From the NCBI GenBank assembly GCA_050945135.1, contig JBMNSJ010000021.1, forward strand, positions 1 through 31,860: DNA of 31,860 nt, read 5' to 3'. A model generated the notes under the pieces. That model did no database searches. It was given only the letters and a program-made list of their open reading frames with translations, and was not told the origin of the DNA. Positions 6,605 to 14,890 of the stretch are shown here, one piece after another. The translations under genes were made by a program, and so were the position numbers. Within the stretch, counting starts at the first letter, position 1, and every line of letters begins with the position of its first letter. This DNA is from WRIS01 sp050945135 (GTDB taxonomy: Bacteria > Actinomycetota > Coriobacteriia > Coriobacteriales > Eggerthellaceae).

Positions 6605-6631
6605 AAAAGGGCCCCATAGAGGACCTTTTTT
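6605..6631 (+). terminator. Imperfect terminator between greA and lysS
   Basis: AAAAGG-G-CC pairs with GG-A-CCTTTT around a 7-base loop, with one mismatch, and the T-run continues to 6631. Partial read-through into lysS, 28 bases on, is likely. Confidence 0.6.
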
Positions 6632-6658
6632 GTAAGTGAAATATCAAAGAGGAGACTC

Positions 6659-8179
6659 ATGAGCAAGACCACAGAATTAGAAGCAACAGAAAAGCAGGAA
6701 GAGATCGTGGAAGACGATCCTATTGAAGTTCGACGCGCAAAACGTACAGAATTGATTCGTGAAGGGAAAAATCCTTACGGACAAGGCTTTGATGTAAGTC
6801 ATCACATAAACGAACTGCTAGAAAAATATGCAGGACTTGAAGAGGGCGCAACAACTGAGGATGCGGTTACGATTGCTGGACGCATTATGGCAAAGCGAGA
6901 CCAAGGTAAAATCGCATTTTTAGTGATTCGTGATGCTACTGCCGATATCCAATTGTTTTGTCGCATTAACACCCTTGGTGAAGAAGCTTTCACAGAGCTT
7001 AAGGACCTCGATGTGGGAGACTGGATTGGGGTATCTGGTCAGATGATGCGCACGCGCCGCGGCGAGATATCTGTTGCGGTTGATAGCTTCGAGCTTCTTT
7101 CAAAGTCGCTGCGTCCCCTTCCGGAGAAGTTTCACGGGCTGGCAGATAAAGAAACGCGTTATCGTCAGCGCTATGTTGACCTCATCATGAACCCAGAAGT
7201 GCGCGATACCTTTGAAACGCGATTCAAGATTGTTGCAGCTATACGTCGCTATATGGATGATCAGGGCTATCTTGAGGCCGAAACACCAGTTCTTCAGTCA
7301 ATCATGGGTGGGGCTAATGCTCGTCCATTTGTGACGCACCATAACGCGCTCGATCGCGATTACTATCTGCGTATCGCTACTGAGTTGCCCCTCAAGCGCC
7401 TTTTGGTGGGTGGCTTTGAGAAGGTGTATGAGATAGGTCGCCTGTTCCGTAATGAGGGAATGGACCCTCATCATAATCCTGAGTTCACCACCATCGAAGC
7501 CTATCGCGCTTTTTCGGACATGGAAGGTGTTGCTGACTTAACTCAGGGAGTCATCCAGGCTGCTGCAGAAGCAGCAGGAAAAGGACTCCAAATTGAGTTC
7601 CAGGGCCAAGAAATTGATTTGTCGGGAGAATGGCCGCGCAAGACGATGCTCAGTCTTATCAATGAGGCAATTGATGAAGAGGTGAGCTTCGATTTAGATC
7701 GCGAAGAGCTTGTCGCGATTGCTAAAAAATATGGAGTCAAGGAAGAGAAATCTTGGGGTAAAGGAAAGCTTATTGCTGAAATATTTGAGGCGGTAGCCGA
7801 AGACTCTATTATTCAGCCCACCTTCGTCACCGAGCATCCAACGGAGGTTTCTCCGCTCGCAAAGAAGAAATCTGATGACGAGAACGTAACAGAGCGTTTC
7901 GAGCTCTTTATTTGTGGGCACGAATACGGTAATGGTTTTAGTGAACTAAATGATCCCGTCGATCAAGCGGAGCGGTTCCAGGCACAGGTTGCAGCAAAGG
8001 AAACCGGAGACGATGAGGCGATGGGGTACGACGACGATTACATACGCGCTTTGGAATATGGCATGCCACCCGCAGGAGGAGTTGGAATAGGTATCGACCG
8101 ATTGGTCATGCTGCTAACCAATTCAGATTCCATTCGAGATGTGTTGCTGTTTCCTCATATGCGCGAGGAAGCGAAGTAG
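6659..8179 (+). CDS. lysS: Lysyl-tRNA synthetase, class II
   Basis: LysS charges tRNA-Lys with lysine. The 506-residue length is typical. An OB-fold anticodon-binding domain occupies roughly residues 50-170 (VTIAGRIMAKRDQGKIAFLVIRD). The class II catalytic core shows motif 1 (FETRFKIVAAIRRYMDDQGYLEAETPVL region), motif 2 near residue 260 (FRNEGMDPHHNPEFTTIE) and motif 3 at the end (GGVGIGIDRLVMLL). ATG 6659 follows AGAGGAGA. The stop lies three bases before clpC, so the two are very probably co-transcribed. The first ~25 residues are an acidic/charged extension of no clear function. Confidence 0.96.
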   Translation: MSKTTELEATEKQEEIVEDDPIEVRRAKRTELIREGKNPYGQGFDVSHHINELLEKYAGLEEGATTEDAVTIAGRIMAKRDQGKIAFLVIRDATADIQLFCRINTLGEEAFTELKDLDVGDWIGVSGQMMRTRRGEISVAVDSFELLSKSLRPLPEKFHGLADKETRYRQRYVDLIMNPEVRDTFETRFKIVAAIRRYMDDQGYLEAETPVLQSIMGGANARPFVTHHNALDRDYYLRIATELPLKRLLVGGFEKVYEIGRLFRNEGMDPHHNPEFTTIEAYRAFSDMEGVADLTQGVIQAAAEAAGKGLQIEFQGQEIDLSGEWPRKTMLSLINEAIDEEVSFDLDREELVAIAKKYGVKEEKSWGKGKLIAEIFEAVAEDSIIQPTFVTEHPTEVSPLAKKKSDDENVTERFELFICGHEYGNGFSELNDPVDQAERFQAQVAAKETGDDEAMGYDDDYIRALEYGMPPAGGVGIGIDRLVMLLTNSDSIRDVLLFPHMREEAK

Positions 8180-8182
8180 ACG

Positions 8183-10747
8183 ATGTCATTTGATAAATTC
8201 ACAGACAAAGCCCGAAAGGTTCTAGTCCTTGCACAGGACGAAGCTAGAGCCCTTCATCAACCCTATGTGGGAACCGAGCACATTTTACTCGGCTTAATAA
8301 AAGAAGAAGATGGTCTTGCAGCTCAGGCGCTCGAGCGTTTGGGCGTAACCTATGATGGGGTTGTGCAAGCCATTAGGCAAGTAGTCACCATTGACGAGAG
8401 CACCGATGTTTCGGGGCATCTCAGTTTTACTCCGCGCGTTAAGCGAGTCTTGGAAAACTCGCTGCGCGAGGCCATGCAAATGGGTCAAAGTTATATATCG
8501 ACCGAGCATCTACTGCTTGGTATCGTGCGTGAAGGCGAAGGTACCGGGCTTGAAGTCTTGAACCGCTTAAACGTTACTGGCGAAAACGTTCGTTCTGCTC
8601 TTAACGATTTGGTGGGTCAAAGCTCGGTATATGCGGGACGAACTGGGTTTGACGCTCAGCAAGGCGCTACCGATAGCATGCTTAAGGAGTTTGGCACCGA
8701 CCTTACCCAGAAAGCACGTGAGGGAAAGCTTGATCCAGTTATCGGACGAGCAGGCGAGATTGAGCGCGTGATGCAGGTGCTCTCTCGTAGGCAAAAAAAC
8801 AACCCCTTACTCATTGGAGAGCCGGGTGTTGGTAAAACGGCGGTTGTGGAAGGATTGGCGCAGCTCATCGTTTCAAACCAGGTTCCCGATATTTTGCGGG
8901 GCAAACGGCTTATTACGCTTGATATATCTGCCTTGGTTGCAGGGTCGAAGTACCGTGGTGAGTTTGAGGAGCGTTTGAAGAAGTGCATTAAGGAAGTGCA
9001 AGACGAGGGGGATATCATCCTCGTCATCGATGAGATGCATACCTTGATTGGCGCTGGCTCTGCAGAGGGCTCGATTGATGCAGCTGCAATTTTGAAGCCA
9101 CCGCTGTCTCGTGGAGAAATCCAGGTCATCGGAGCAACTACGCTCGAAGAGTATCGCAAGCATCTCGAAAAAGATTCTGCCCTTGAAAGACGCTTCCAGC
9201 CTATCACGGTGGGCGAGCCTAACGAAGAGCAAACGATGCGCATCATGGAAGGTCTTCGCGATAAATACGAAGCCCATCACCATGTTCGTTTCACCGACGA
9301 AGCGCTACAGGCTGCCGTGTCTTTGTCGGATCGCTATATTCAAGACCGATTCCTTCCCGATAAGGCAATCGATGTTCTCGACGAAGCGGGCGCTCGTATG
9401 CGTATCCGCAACATGACACTTCCCAAAGAGCTTCGTGAGCTTGACGACGAATTACGTAAGCTCCGCGCAGAGAAAGACGCTGCCATTGCAGAGCAGGATT
9501 TCGAAGAAGCAGCACGTCTCCGTGATCAAGAAACTACGCTAAAGAAGAAGCGCGTAGATGCAGAGCAGAAATGGGAAGAGGACGCTCAGAAGAGTGTGAA
9601 CCAGGTTACGATTGAAGATATTGCCGATGTGGTTTCCATGTCTACGGGTGTGCCGGTATCTAATCTGACTGAGGCCGAAACTGAAAAGCTTCTTCGCATG
9701 GAAAGTGTTTTGCATGAGCGCCTCATCGGGCAAGATGAAGCTGTTACGGCACTTTCGAAAGCTATCAGGCGTTCGCGCTCAGGCTTGAAAGATCCCAAGC
9801 GTCCTGCAGGCTCCTTTATTTTCTTAGGTCCTTCAGGCGTTGGCAAAACCGAGCTGTCTAAGGCACTCGCTGAGTTCTTGTTTAATTCTGAAGAAGCGCT
9901 CCTGTCTTTTGATATGAGTGAGTATATGGAGAAACACTCCGTTTCGCGTCTGGTCGGTTCGCCTCCGGGCTATGTTGGTTTTGACGAGGGTGGTCAGCTG
10001 ACAAAGGCTGTTCGTCAGCGTCCCTACTCGGTAGTGCTCTTCGATGAGATTGAAAAAGCTCACCCCGATGTATTCAACATCCTTCTGCAGATTCTTGAGG
10101 AAGGTCGTCTGACTGACTCGCAGGGACGTACTGTTGATTTCAGAAATACGATTATTATCATGACCTCAAACGTTGGCGCGCGTGAGATTGCTCAATCTGC
10201 GCCACTTGGCTTCGGTAGCGATGAGAGCTCAGGGCTTTCTGACAAAGAAATCAAGAGTCGCGTTATGAGCGAAATGAAGAAGCTCTTCAGACCTGAGTTC
10301 TTGAACAGAATCGATGAAGTCATCGTGTTTAAATCGCTTACCGAAGACGAGATTGCTCAGATTGTGGGCTTGATGGTTGCCGATCTTCGTGAGCGTTTGA
10401 TCGCACAAAATATGAGCATCAATTTGAGCGAGGCAGCAACGAAGTTTGTTGCGAAAGAAGGGACCGATGTTACCTTCGGGGCTCGTCCTTTGCGTCGCGC
10501 TATTCAGCGTTTGCTAGAAGATCCCATTTCTGAGCAGGTTCTGGAAGGACGCTGGACTAGCGGATCGATTATCGATGTCGATTTGAAAGATGGTGAGTTG
10601 GTCTTTACTGCAGGTAGCGGCACTATTCCTGCTCCGCGTAAACGCGATACTATCGCAAAAGAGACCGAGCTGCTATTGACGAATTTTGACCTCGGAAATG
10701 CTGGCGTAAACCCAGGAGGCTCAGCTTCTGGCGGCGCTGCAGACTAG
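8183..10747 (+). CDS. clpC: ATP-dependent Clp protease ATP-binding subunit ClpC
   Basis: ClpC is a Hsp100 unfoldase that feeds proteins to ClpP. In its 854 residues one sees the repeated Clp-N domain (1-150, two YxxTEHILLGL/STEHLLLGI copies), AAA module D1 with Walker A GEPGVGKT near residue 212 and Walker B VIDEMHT, a UVR-type coiled-coil middle segment near 430-450 (DAAIAEQDFEEAARLRDQE), and D2 with Walker A GPSGVGKT near 549 and Walker B LFDEIEKAHPD. The short middle domain marks ClpC rather than ClpB. The last ~35 residues are Gly/Ala-rich. It starts three bases after lysS, with GAGGAAG inside the lysS end as ribosome site. No ctsR or mcsAB precedes it, so control differs from the Bacillus operon. 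Confidence 0.95.
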   Translation: MSFDKFTDKARKVLVLAQDEARALHQPYVGTEHILLGLIKEEDGLAAQALERLGVTYDGVVQAIRQVVTIDESTDVSGHLSFTPRVKRVLENSLREAMQMGQSYISTEHLLLGIVREGEGTGLEVLNRLNVTGENVRSALNDLVGQSSVYAGRTGFDAQQGATDSMLKEFGTDLTQKAREGKLDPVIGRAGEIERVMQVLSRRQKNNPLLIGEPGVGKTAVVEGLAQLIVSNQVPDILRGKRLITLDISALVAGSKYRGEFEERLKKCIKEVQDEGDIILVIDEMHTLIGAGSAEGSIDAAAILKPPLSRGEIQVIGATTLEEYRKHLEKDSALERRFQPITVGEPNEEQTMRIMEGLRDKYEAHHHVRFTDEALQAAVSLSDRYIQDRFLPDKAIDVLDEAGARMRIRNMTLPKELRELDDELRKLRAEKDAAIAEQDFEEAARLRDQETTLKKKRVDAEQKWEEDAQKSVNQVTIEDIADVVSMSTGVPVSNLTEAETEKLLRMESVLHERLIGQDEAVTALSKAIRRSRSGLKDPKRPAGSFIFLGPSGVGKTELSKALAEFLFNSEEALLSFDMSEYMEKHSVSRLVGSPPGYVGFDEGGQLTKAVRQRPYSVVLFDEIEKAHPDVFNILLQILEEGRLTDSQGRTVDFRNTIIIMTSNVGAREIAQSAPLGFGSDESSGLSDKEIKSRVMSEMKKLFRPEFLNRIDEVIVFKSLTEDEIAQIVGLMVADLRERLIAQNMSINLSEAATKFVAKEGTDVTFGARPLRRAIQRLLEDPISEQVLEGRWTSGSIIDVDLKDGELVFTAGSGTIPAPRKRDTIAKETELLLTNFDLGNAGVNPGGSASGGAAD

Positions 10748-10774
10748 TAAAATTGCCTTTGTATTTAACGAGAG

Positions 10775-10808
10775 CCCTGGAGGAGCGTCCTTGTTTCTCC
10801 AGGGTTTT
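10775..10808 (+). terminator. Intrinsic terminator after clpC
   Basis: CCCTGGAG (10775-10782) pairs with CTCCAGGG (10797-10804), followed by TTTTG. Confidence 0.75.
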
Positions 10809-10942
10809 GTTATGTCTAGCCGTGACATTGCTAAAAAATCAGGGTTGGCTCAGATATGCATCAAAGTACGATTATCGCCCTGCTTTGAAGGCGAGTTTTC
10901 AAGAAATACCAGGTCGGTAATTGGGAAGCTTATAATTTATCG

Positions 10943-11113
10943 TACTTTGCCGTGATTTTGAGCCGTGGAGGGAATGCGTGTTGTGAAGAGTTGAGCCGCG
11001 CGGGATTGGTGCGCCTTGAAATAGGGAGCAGCCCTGACGAAGATTGATTGCTCTCGGAGTGGGCACACTTTCATATACCTGGAGTCTTTTCGTGGAAGGC
11101 TCCAGGTCTTTTT
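10943..11113 (+). ncRNA. Candidate structured non-coding RNA or ispD leader, family unknown
   Basis: A TATAAT box (10931-10936) would start a transcript near 10943 that ends at the terminator 11077-11113, about 170 nt. Within it GGGAGCA (11024-11030) pairs with TGCTCTC (11049-11055), and outside an internal bubble GTGC-CC pairs with GG-GCAC. The 5' part carries the element GAGCCG twice (TTGAGCCGTGGAGGG and TTGAGCCGCGCGGGA), plus an earlier GCCGTG. I compared it by eye with SRP RNA, 6S RNA, tmRNA, RNase P and T-box leaders and could assign none. It has no good -35 box. It is either a free small RNA or an attenuated leader of ispD. Confidence 0.35.
11077..11113 (+). terminator. Intrinsic terminator upstream of ispD
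   Basis: ACCTGGAG (11077-11084) pairs with CTCCAGGT (11100-11107), followed by CTTTTT. It lies 62 bases before the ispD start, so it either ends a separate RNA or attenuates ispD. Its stem shares CCTGGAG/CTCCAGG with the clpC terminator 300 bases earlier. Confidence 0.75.
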
Positions 11114-11175
11114 GATTCAAAGGCCAAGGCAGTGTAATATGATTGAGTCCCGCAACCAAGAATAAGGAATGACTT

Positions 11176-12033
11176 ATGACGAATACAATCGATCCGGTTT
11201 TTGCTCCTTCGGTATTAGATGCTCCTGACTTCGTCATCGATGAATTGAATTTTGATGCACTGTCTCAGGGCAGTGAGCAGCTACAGGGTAAAGTAGATAA
11301 AAACCCGAAAACGGCAGCTATAATTTTGGCAGGTGGACAGGGGGAACGCTTTGGAAAAGAAGGCGGAAAGCAGCTTATAGAGATTGCAAATAAGCCAATT
11401 CTAACCTGGTCTGCCGAAGCCTTTGATGCTGTAGGCGATATTGGATTGATGGTAATCGTGTGTCCTGAAGATCGCCACGAAGAATATCTTCGACGAGCAA
11501 TCGATCCATTTCCTTTTGTGACTCCAATTGTAATGGCGCCTTCGGGAAGCATCCGCCAAGAGTCTGCCTTTTCAGGCCTCGAGTTTGTTCCCGAGGATTT
11601 TGAATATGTTGTGCTTCACGATGGAGCTCGTCCTCTGATATCACCAGATTTAATTTTGCATACGATAAATACTCTTAAAGGCAATATCGATTGTGATGGA
11701 GCGGTTGTTGCTCATCAAGCTATCGATACTTTGAAGGTGGTTGAAAACGGGGTAATCGTTGGAACCCCTGATCGTAGCGTGTTTTGGAATGCACAAACGC
11801 CACAGGTTTTTCGCGCAGGCATATACCGCCGTGCGCATGCTTCTGCGCTTTCTGATGGCTTTGTGGGTACCGACGATTCTTCGCTCATCGAACGCTTAGG
11901 TGGACGCGTTCTCGTTGTCGAAGGTAAGCGCGATAACATCAAGCTTACTGTTCCAGAAGACTTCGCCTTGCTTGCAGCAGCAGTCAGAGCTGTGTATTTA
12001 AGTGAAAACGAGAAGAAAAACTCGAAGGATTAA
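11176..12033 (+). CDS. ispD: 2-C-methyl-D-erythritol 4-phosphate cytidylyltransferase
   Basis: IspD joins CTP to methylerythritol phosphate in the non-mevalonate isoprenoid pathway. From residue ~46 the family is clear: AAIILAGGQGERFGKEGGKQ (CTP-binding loop), GGSIRQES-like PSGSIRQES, VVLHDGARPLIS, DTLKVV, QTPQVFR, TDDSSLIERLGGRV and the final DNIKLTVPEDFALL. The 285 residues exceed the usual ~230 because of an N-terminal extension of about 44 residues, rich in acidic and hydrophobic residues. ATG 11176 with AAGGA seven bases upstream supports the long form. It is followed directly by ispF, as in many bacteria, and the two are probably translated together. Confidence 0.94.
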   Translation: MTNTIDPVFAPSVLDAPDFVIDELNFDALSQGSEQLQGKVDKNPKTAAIILAGGQGERFGKEGGKQLIEIANKPILTWSAEAFDAVGDIGLMVIVCPEDRHEEYLRRAIDPFPFVTPIVMAPSGSIRQESAFSGLEFVPEDFEYVVLHDGARPLISPDLILHTINTLKGNIDCDGAVVAHQAIDTLKVVENGVIVGTPDRSVFWNAQTPQVFRAGIYRRAHASALSDGFVGTDDSSLIERLGGRVLVVEGKRDNIKLTVPEDFALLAAAVRAVYLSENEKKNSKD

Positions 12034-12034
12034 T

Positions 12035-12520
12035 ATGTACGAAAACCTTCGAATAGGCATCGGGTATGACGTGCATGCTTTTGCTGAGAATAGAAAGCTT
12101 ATTCTTGGCGGTGTTGAAATTCCATACGAGCGTGGATTAGCTGGTCATTCGGATGCAGATGTGCTCGCGCACGCAATTTCTGATGCTTTATTAGGTGCTT
12201 TGCGCGAAGGCGACATTGGAAAGCTTTTTCCTGACACCGATCCTGCGTATGCGGGAGCTGATTCGCTAGTCTTGTTGTCTGAGGTTGCTCGCTTGGTTAC
12301 TGAAAAAGGCTACAAAATTGTTGATGTCGATAGCGTTATTGCAGCACAAGAGCCAAAACTCTCACCGTATCGCGATCAGATGCGTGAGAATTTGAGCAAA
12401 GCAATGCAGATAGATATCGAATCTGTTGGAGTGAAGGCAACCACAACCGAGCATCTTGGTTTTGAAGGACGCAAAGAAGGAATTTCTGCTCAAGCTGTTT
12501 GTCTTATAGGTCGATGTTAA
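12035..12520 (+). CDS. ispF: 2-C-methyl-D-erythritol 2,4-cyclodiphosphate synthase
   Basis: IspF cyclises the CDP-methylerythritol phosphate product with loss of CMP. The 161 residues match the normal size. RIGIGYDVHAF and GHSDADVLAHAI carry the metal-binding Asp and His residues, DIGKLFPDTDP is typical, and TTTEHLGFEGRKEGISAQAV ends the fold. I use ATG 12035, one base after the ispD stop, with GAAGGA in the ispD end. A longer in-frame start at 12002 overlaps ispD and has no family support. The product feeds IspG, which is not in this window. Confidence 0.95.
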   Translation: MYENLRIGIGYDVHAFAENRKLILGGVEIPYERGLAGHSDADVLAHAISDALLGALREGDIGKLFPDTDPAYAGADSLVLLSEVARLVTEKGYKIVDVDSVIAAQEPKLSPYRDQMRENLSKAMQIDIESVGVKATTTEHLGFEGRKEGISAQAVCLIGRC

Positions 12521-12521
12521 T

Positions 12522-12555
12522 GGCATTACGTTGATCTGGCGATCATCGTAATGCC
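12522..12555. repeat. Long palindrome between ispF and cysE
   Basis: GGCATTACG pairs with CGTAATGCC, and inside it TGATC pairs with GATCA around a TGGC loop, leaving one T/T mismatch. This makes a ~14-bp hairpin immediately after the ispF stop. No U-run follows, so it is not a normal intrinsic terminator. It may stabilise the 3' end of the ispDF transcript or bind a protein. Confidence 0.6.
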
Positions 12556-12701
12556 GAAGCCATGAGGCGCATGATCTTGCCACTCCAAGTGTTCGTCGCG
12601 TACAAAGTACGCATTCTCACTCTTTCATGACAGTCTCTTACACCTCAGGGCTTACGTGGTTCACACTTACTATTCGTGTGTATTGCTTAAGGTGTGATGA
12701 T

Positions 12702-12710
12702 GGTACAATT
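12702..12710 (+). promoter_or_regulatory. Candidate extended -10 promoter of cysE
   Basis: TGG-TACAAT forms an extended -10 element about 25 bases before the cysE start. TTGCTT at 12684-12689 is a poor -35 at 15 bases. It would separate cysE-cysS from ispDF. Confidence 0.35.
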
Positions 12711-12734
12711 TACCGGTTAAATGAACGGAAAGTA

Positions 12735-13388
12735 ATGAATATATTCAAGACAATAGGCGAAGACATCCAAGCAGTGAAGCAGCGCGATCCAGCTGCTCCA
12801 AATGCTTTTGTCATCTGGCTAACCTACTCAGGATTACACGCTCGCTGGTCTCACGTGATTGAACACTGGCTGTGGCGCCATGGTAGGAAAAGTATTGCGC
12901 GCGTCCTTTCGCAAATTACCCGCTTTTTTACGGGAGTAGAGATTCACCCTGCTGCTGTCATCGGCCGCCGGTTTTTCATCGATCATGCTATGGGTGTGAT
13001 TATCGGAGAAACCACGACAATCGGTGATGATGTGATGCTGTATCAGGGGGTTACTCTTGGTGGTACGGGCAATGAGACAGGGAAGAGACATCCAACTCTC
13101 GAAGATAATGTCTTGGTGGGTGTTGGAGCTGCGGTATTAGGAAACATTACCATCGGTGCTCATTCCAAGATTGGCGGAGGTGCGGTTGTGGTAAGTGATG
13201 TGCCGCCACACTGTACGGTTGTTGGCATCCCGGGCCATATTGTCGTACGTGATGGCAAGCGTGTGGAAGATGAGAAGCAAGATGCCGCCCTGCACCGTGA
13301 GAGCCTGCCCGATCCGACGGCTGAAGCAATAGAAGTACTCAGTAGACGAGTTGAAGAACTAGAAAAGAAGCTGGAGAGCAATTCATGA
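12735..13388 (+). CDS. cysE: Serine O-acetyltransferase
   Basis: CysE makes O-acetylserine from serine and acetyl-CoA, the entry step of cysteine synthesis. The 217-residue protein starts MNIFKTIGEDIQAVKQRDPAA (ATG 12735 after ACGGAAAG). A frame open upstream to 12627 has no family match, so I reject the longer form. An N-terminal helical segment is followed by the left-handed beta-helix of hexapeptide repeats (GVEIHPAAVIGRRFFIDHAMGVIIGE, then GDDVMLYQGVTLGGTG and KRHPTLEDNVLVGVGAAVLG). The catalytic His in FIDHAMG and the active-site TLGGTG are present. A 40-residue charged C-terminal helix ends the protein. Its stop overlaps the cysS start by four bases (ATGA), so the two are translationally coupled. 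Confidence 0.94.
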   Translation: MNIFKTIGEDIQAVKQRDPAAPNAFVIWLTYSGLHARWSHVIEHWLWRHGRKSIARVLSQITRFFTGVEIHPAAVIGRRFFIDHAMGVIIGETTTIGDDVMLYQGVTLGGTGNETGKRHPTLEDNVLVGVGAAVLGNITIGAHSKIGGGAVVVSDVPPHCTVVGIPGHIVVRDGKRVEDEKQDAALHRESLPDPTAEAIEVLSRRVEELEKKLESNS

Positions 13389-14881
13389 TTAAGCTATACG
13401 ACACAAAGCGTAGGGCAAAAGTCGAATTCAGTCCCACCCAAGAGGGTAAAGTTGGCATATATGTGTGTGGGCCAACGGTGTATAACTATATCCATATTGG
13501 CAACGCGCGGACTTTCATTTCGTTTGATATGATCAGGCGATACTTCGTGTGGCGAGGCTATCAAGTGTGTTTTGTGCAAAACATTACCGACGTGGACGAT
13601 AAGATTATTACAAAGGCACAAGAAGAGGAAACAAGCGCCGCAGAAATTGCTCGTACCTATACCCAGGCTTTTATCGAAGACATGCGCTCAATTGATGTTC
13701 TCGATCCAGACATTCGTCCAAAAGCTACCGAAGAAATCGATTCGATGATTGAGCTCATTTCCGAGCTTATTGAGAGCAATCATGCCTATGCTGTAGAAGG
13801 CGACGTGTACTTTTCTGTTCGATCGTTTCCATCATACGGAGAGCTTTCTGGGCGTAAGGTTGATGAGATGGAGTCGGGTCACCGTGAGCTACGCGCCGAC
13901 GGGAAAGGCCTCGAAGGGCGCAAGCGCGATCCTCTTGATTTTGCCTTATGGAAGGCTGCTAAAGAGGGCGAGCCGGCATGGGAATCACCTTGGGGTAGTG
14001 GCAGGCCTGGCTGGCACATTGAGTGCTCGGCAATGTCGCGTAAGTATCTAGGGCTTCCTTTTGATATTCATGGTGGAGGAGCCGATTTAGTATTTCCTCA
14101 CCACGAGAACGAACGAGCTCAAAGTGAAGCGGCGTGTTCGTGCACCTTCGCAAATCACTGGATGCATGGAGGCATGCTTCAGATTAATGCCGAAAAAATG
14201 AGCAAGTCTCTGGGCAATTTTATGCTGTTGCGTGAGGTTTTGAAAACCACGTCAGCGCCCGTACTACGAATGCTTATGATGCAAACACATTATCGCAGTC
14301 CACTTGATTTTTCTGACGAACGCCTTCTCGAAGCGGAGTCGGCGCTTGGCCGTATTGAAAATGCAGTCAAAAACATCACCTGGCTTATCGAGAATGCGAA
14401 CGAGGGAGGCAATGCTCTCAACGTGGCAAGGCTCAACGCTGGAATCGATGGTTTAATTCGCGGGTTTGTCTCATCGATGGATGATGATTTTAATACCGCC
14501 GAAGCTCTCGGAGTTGTTTTTAGCTACATCAATAATATGAATACGGGTCTTTCGGGACAGAGCGCAAAGCAGGGAGATATCGAAGTTCTTGAACGCGCTA
14601 AGAATACGCTTATTGAGCTTATGGCGGTGTTGGGTGTTCGCCTCAGAGTCGAGGAAGCAGAAGAAACGTATCCCGTTGAAGTAATAAAGCTTGCTGAAGA
14701 GCTTGCCTCATATTCTGGATCAGATACAGCAGAGGCAGTGCAGATTCTCTTGGAGGCGCGTGAAGAGGCGCGTAAGCAGAAGAACTGGGCGCTTGCTGAT
14801 GGTGTGCGTGATGGATTCTCTTCATTAGGCTTGCGCATTGAAGACACTCCTCAGGGTGCGCGCATTGCACGAGAGGCATAG
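13385..14881 (+). CDS. cysS: Cysteinyl-tRNA synthetase
   Basis: CysS charges tRNA-Cys. The 498-residue protein shows the class I signature GPTVYNYIHIGNART (HIGH-type motif near residue 37) and EKMSKSLGN (KMSKS loop, Lys near 271). The zinc ligands are visible: Cys in YVCGPTV, Cys in GWHIECSAM, and HHENERAQSEA. A C-terminal DALR helical bundle follows (SSMDDDFNTAEALGVVF). The four-base overlap with cysE ties cysteine synthesis to its charging in one operon, a common arrangement. The U32 gene follows after nine bases. Confidence 0.96.
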   Translation: MIKLYDTKRRAKVEFSPTQEGKVGIYVCGPTVYNYIHIGNARTFISFDMIRRYFVWRGYQVCFVQNITDVDDKIITKAQEEETSAAEIARTYTQAFIEDMRSIDVLDPDIRPKATEEIDSMIELISELIESNHAYAVEGDVYFSVRSFPSYGELSGRKVDEMESGHRELRADGKGLEGRKRDPLDFALWKAAKEGEPAWESPWGSGRPGWHIECSAMSRKYLGLPFDIHGGGADLVFPHHENERAQSEAACSCTFANHWMHGGMLQINAEKMSKSLGNFMLLREVLKTTSAPVLRMLMMQTHYRSPLDFSDERLLEAESALGRIENAVKNITWLIENANEGGNALNVARLNAGIDGLIRGFVSSMDDDFNTAEALGVVFSYINNMNTGLSGQSAKQGDIEVLERAKNTLIELMAVLGVRLRVEEAEETYPVEVIKLAEELASYSGSDTAEAVQILLEAREEARKQKNWALADGVRDGFSSLGLRIEDTPQGARIAREA

Positions 14882-14890
14882 CGAATACGC

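Larger units (their letters stand above)
10748..11175. other. 428-bp gap between clpC and ispD: two terminators and a possible structured RNA
   Basis: No protein gene is convincing here. From left to right it holds the clpC terminator (10775-10808), an 11-bp inverted repeat CAAAGTACGAT (10862-10872) / ATCGTACTTTG (10939-10949), a TATAAT box at 10931-10936, a GC-rich stretch able to fold (about 10943-11070), a second terminator (11077-11113), and the ispD ribosome site TAAGGA. Confidence 0.6.

Noticed and set aside
10943..11113. SRP RNA, 6S RNA or T-box leader in the clpC-ispD gap
   Set aside because: The conserved SRP tetraloop region, the T-box specifier and antiterminator consensus, and a clear 6S closing stem could not be found by eye.
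12627..12734. N-terminal extension of CysE to 12627
   Set aside because: It covers the candidate promoter and does not match serine acetyltransferases. ATG 12735 fits.
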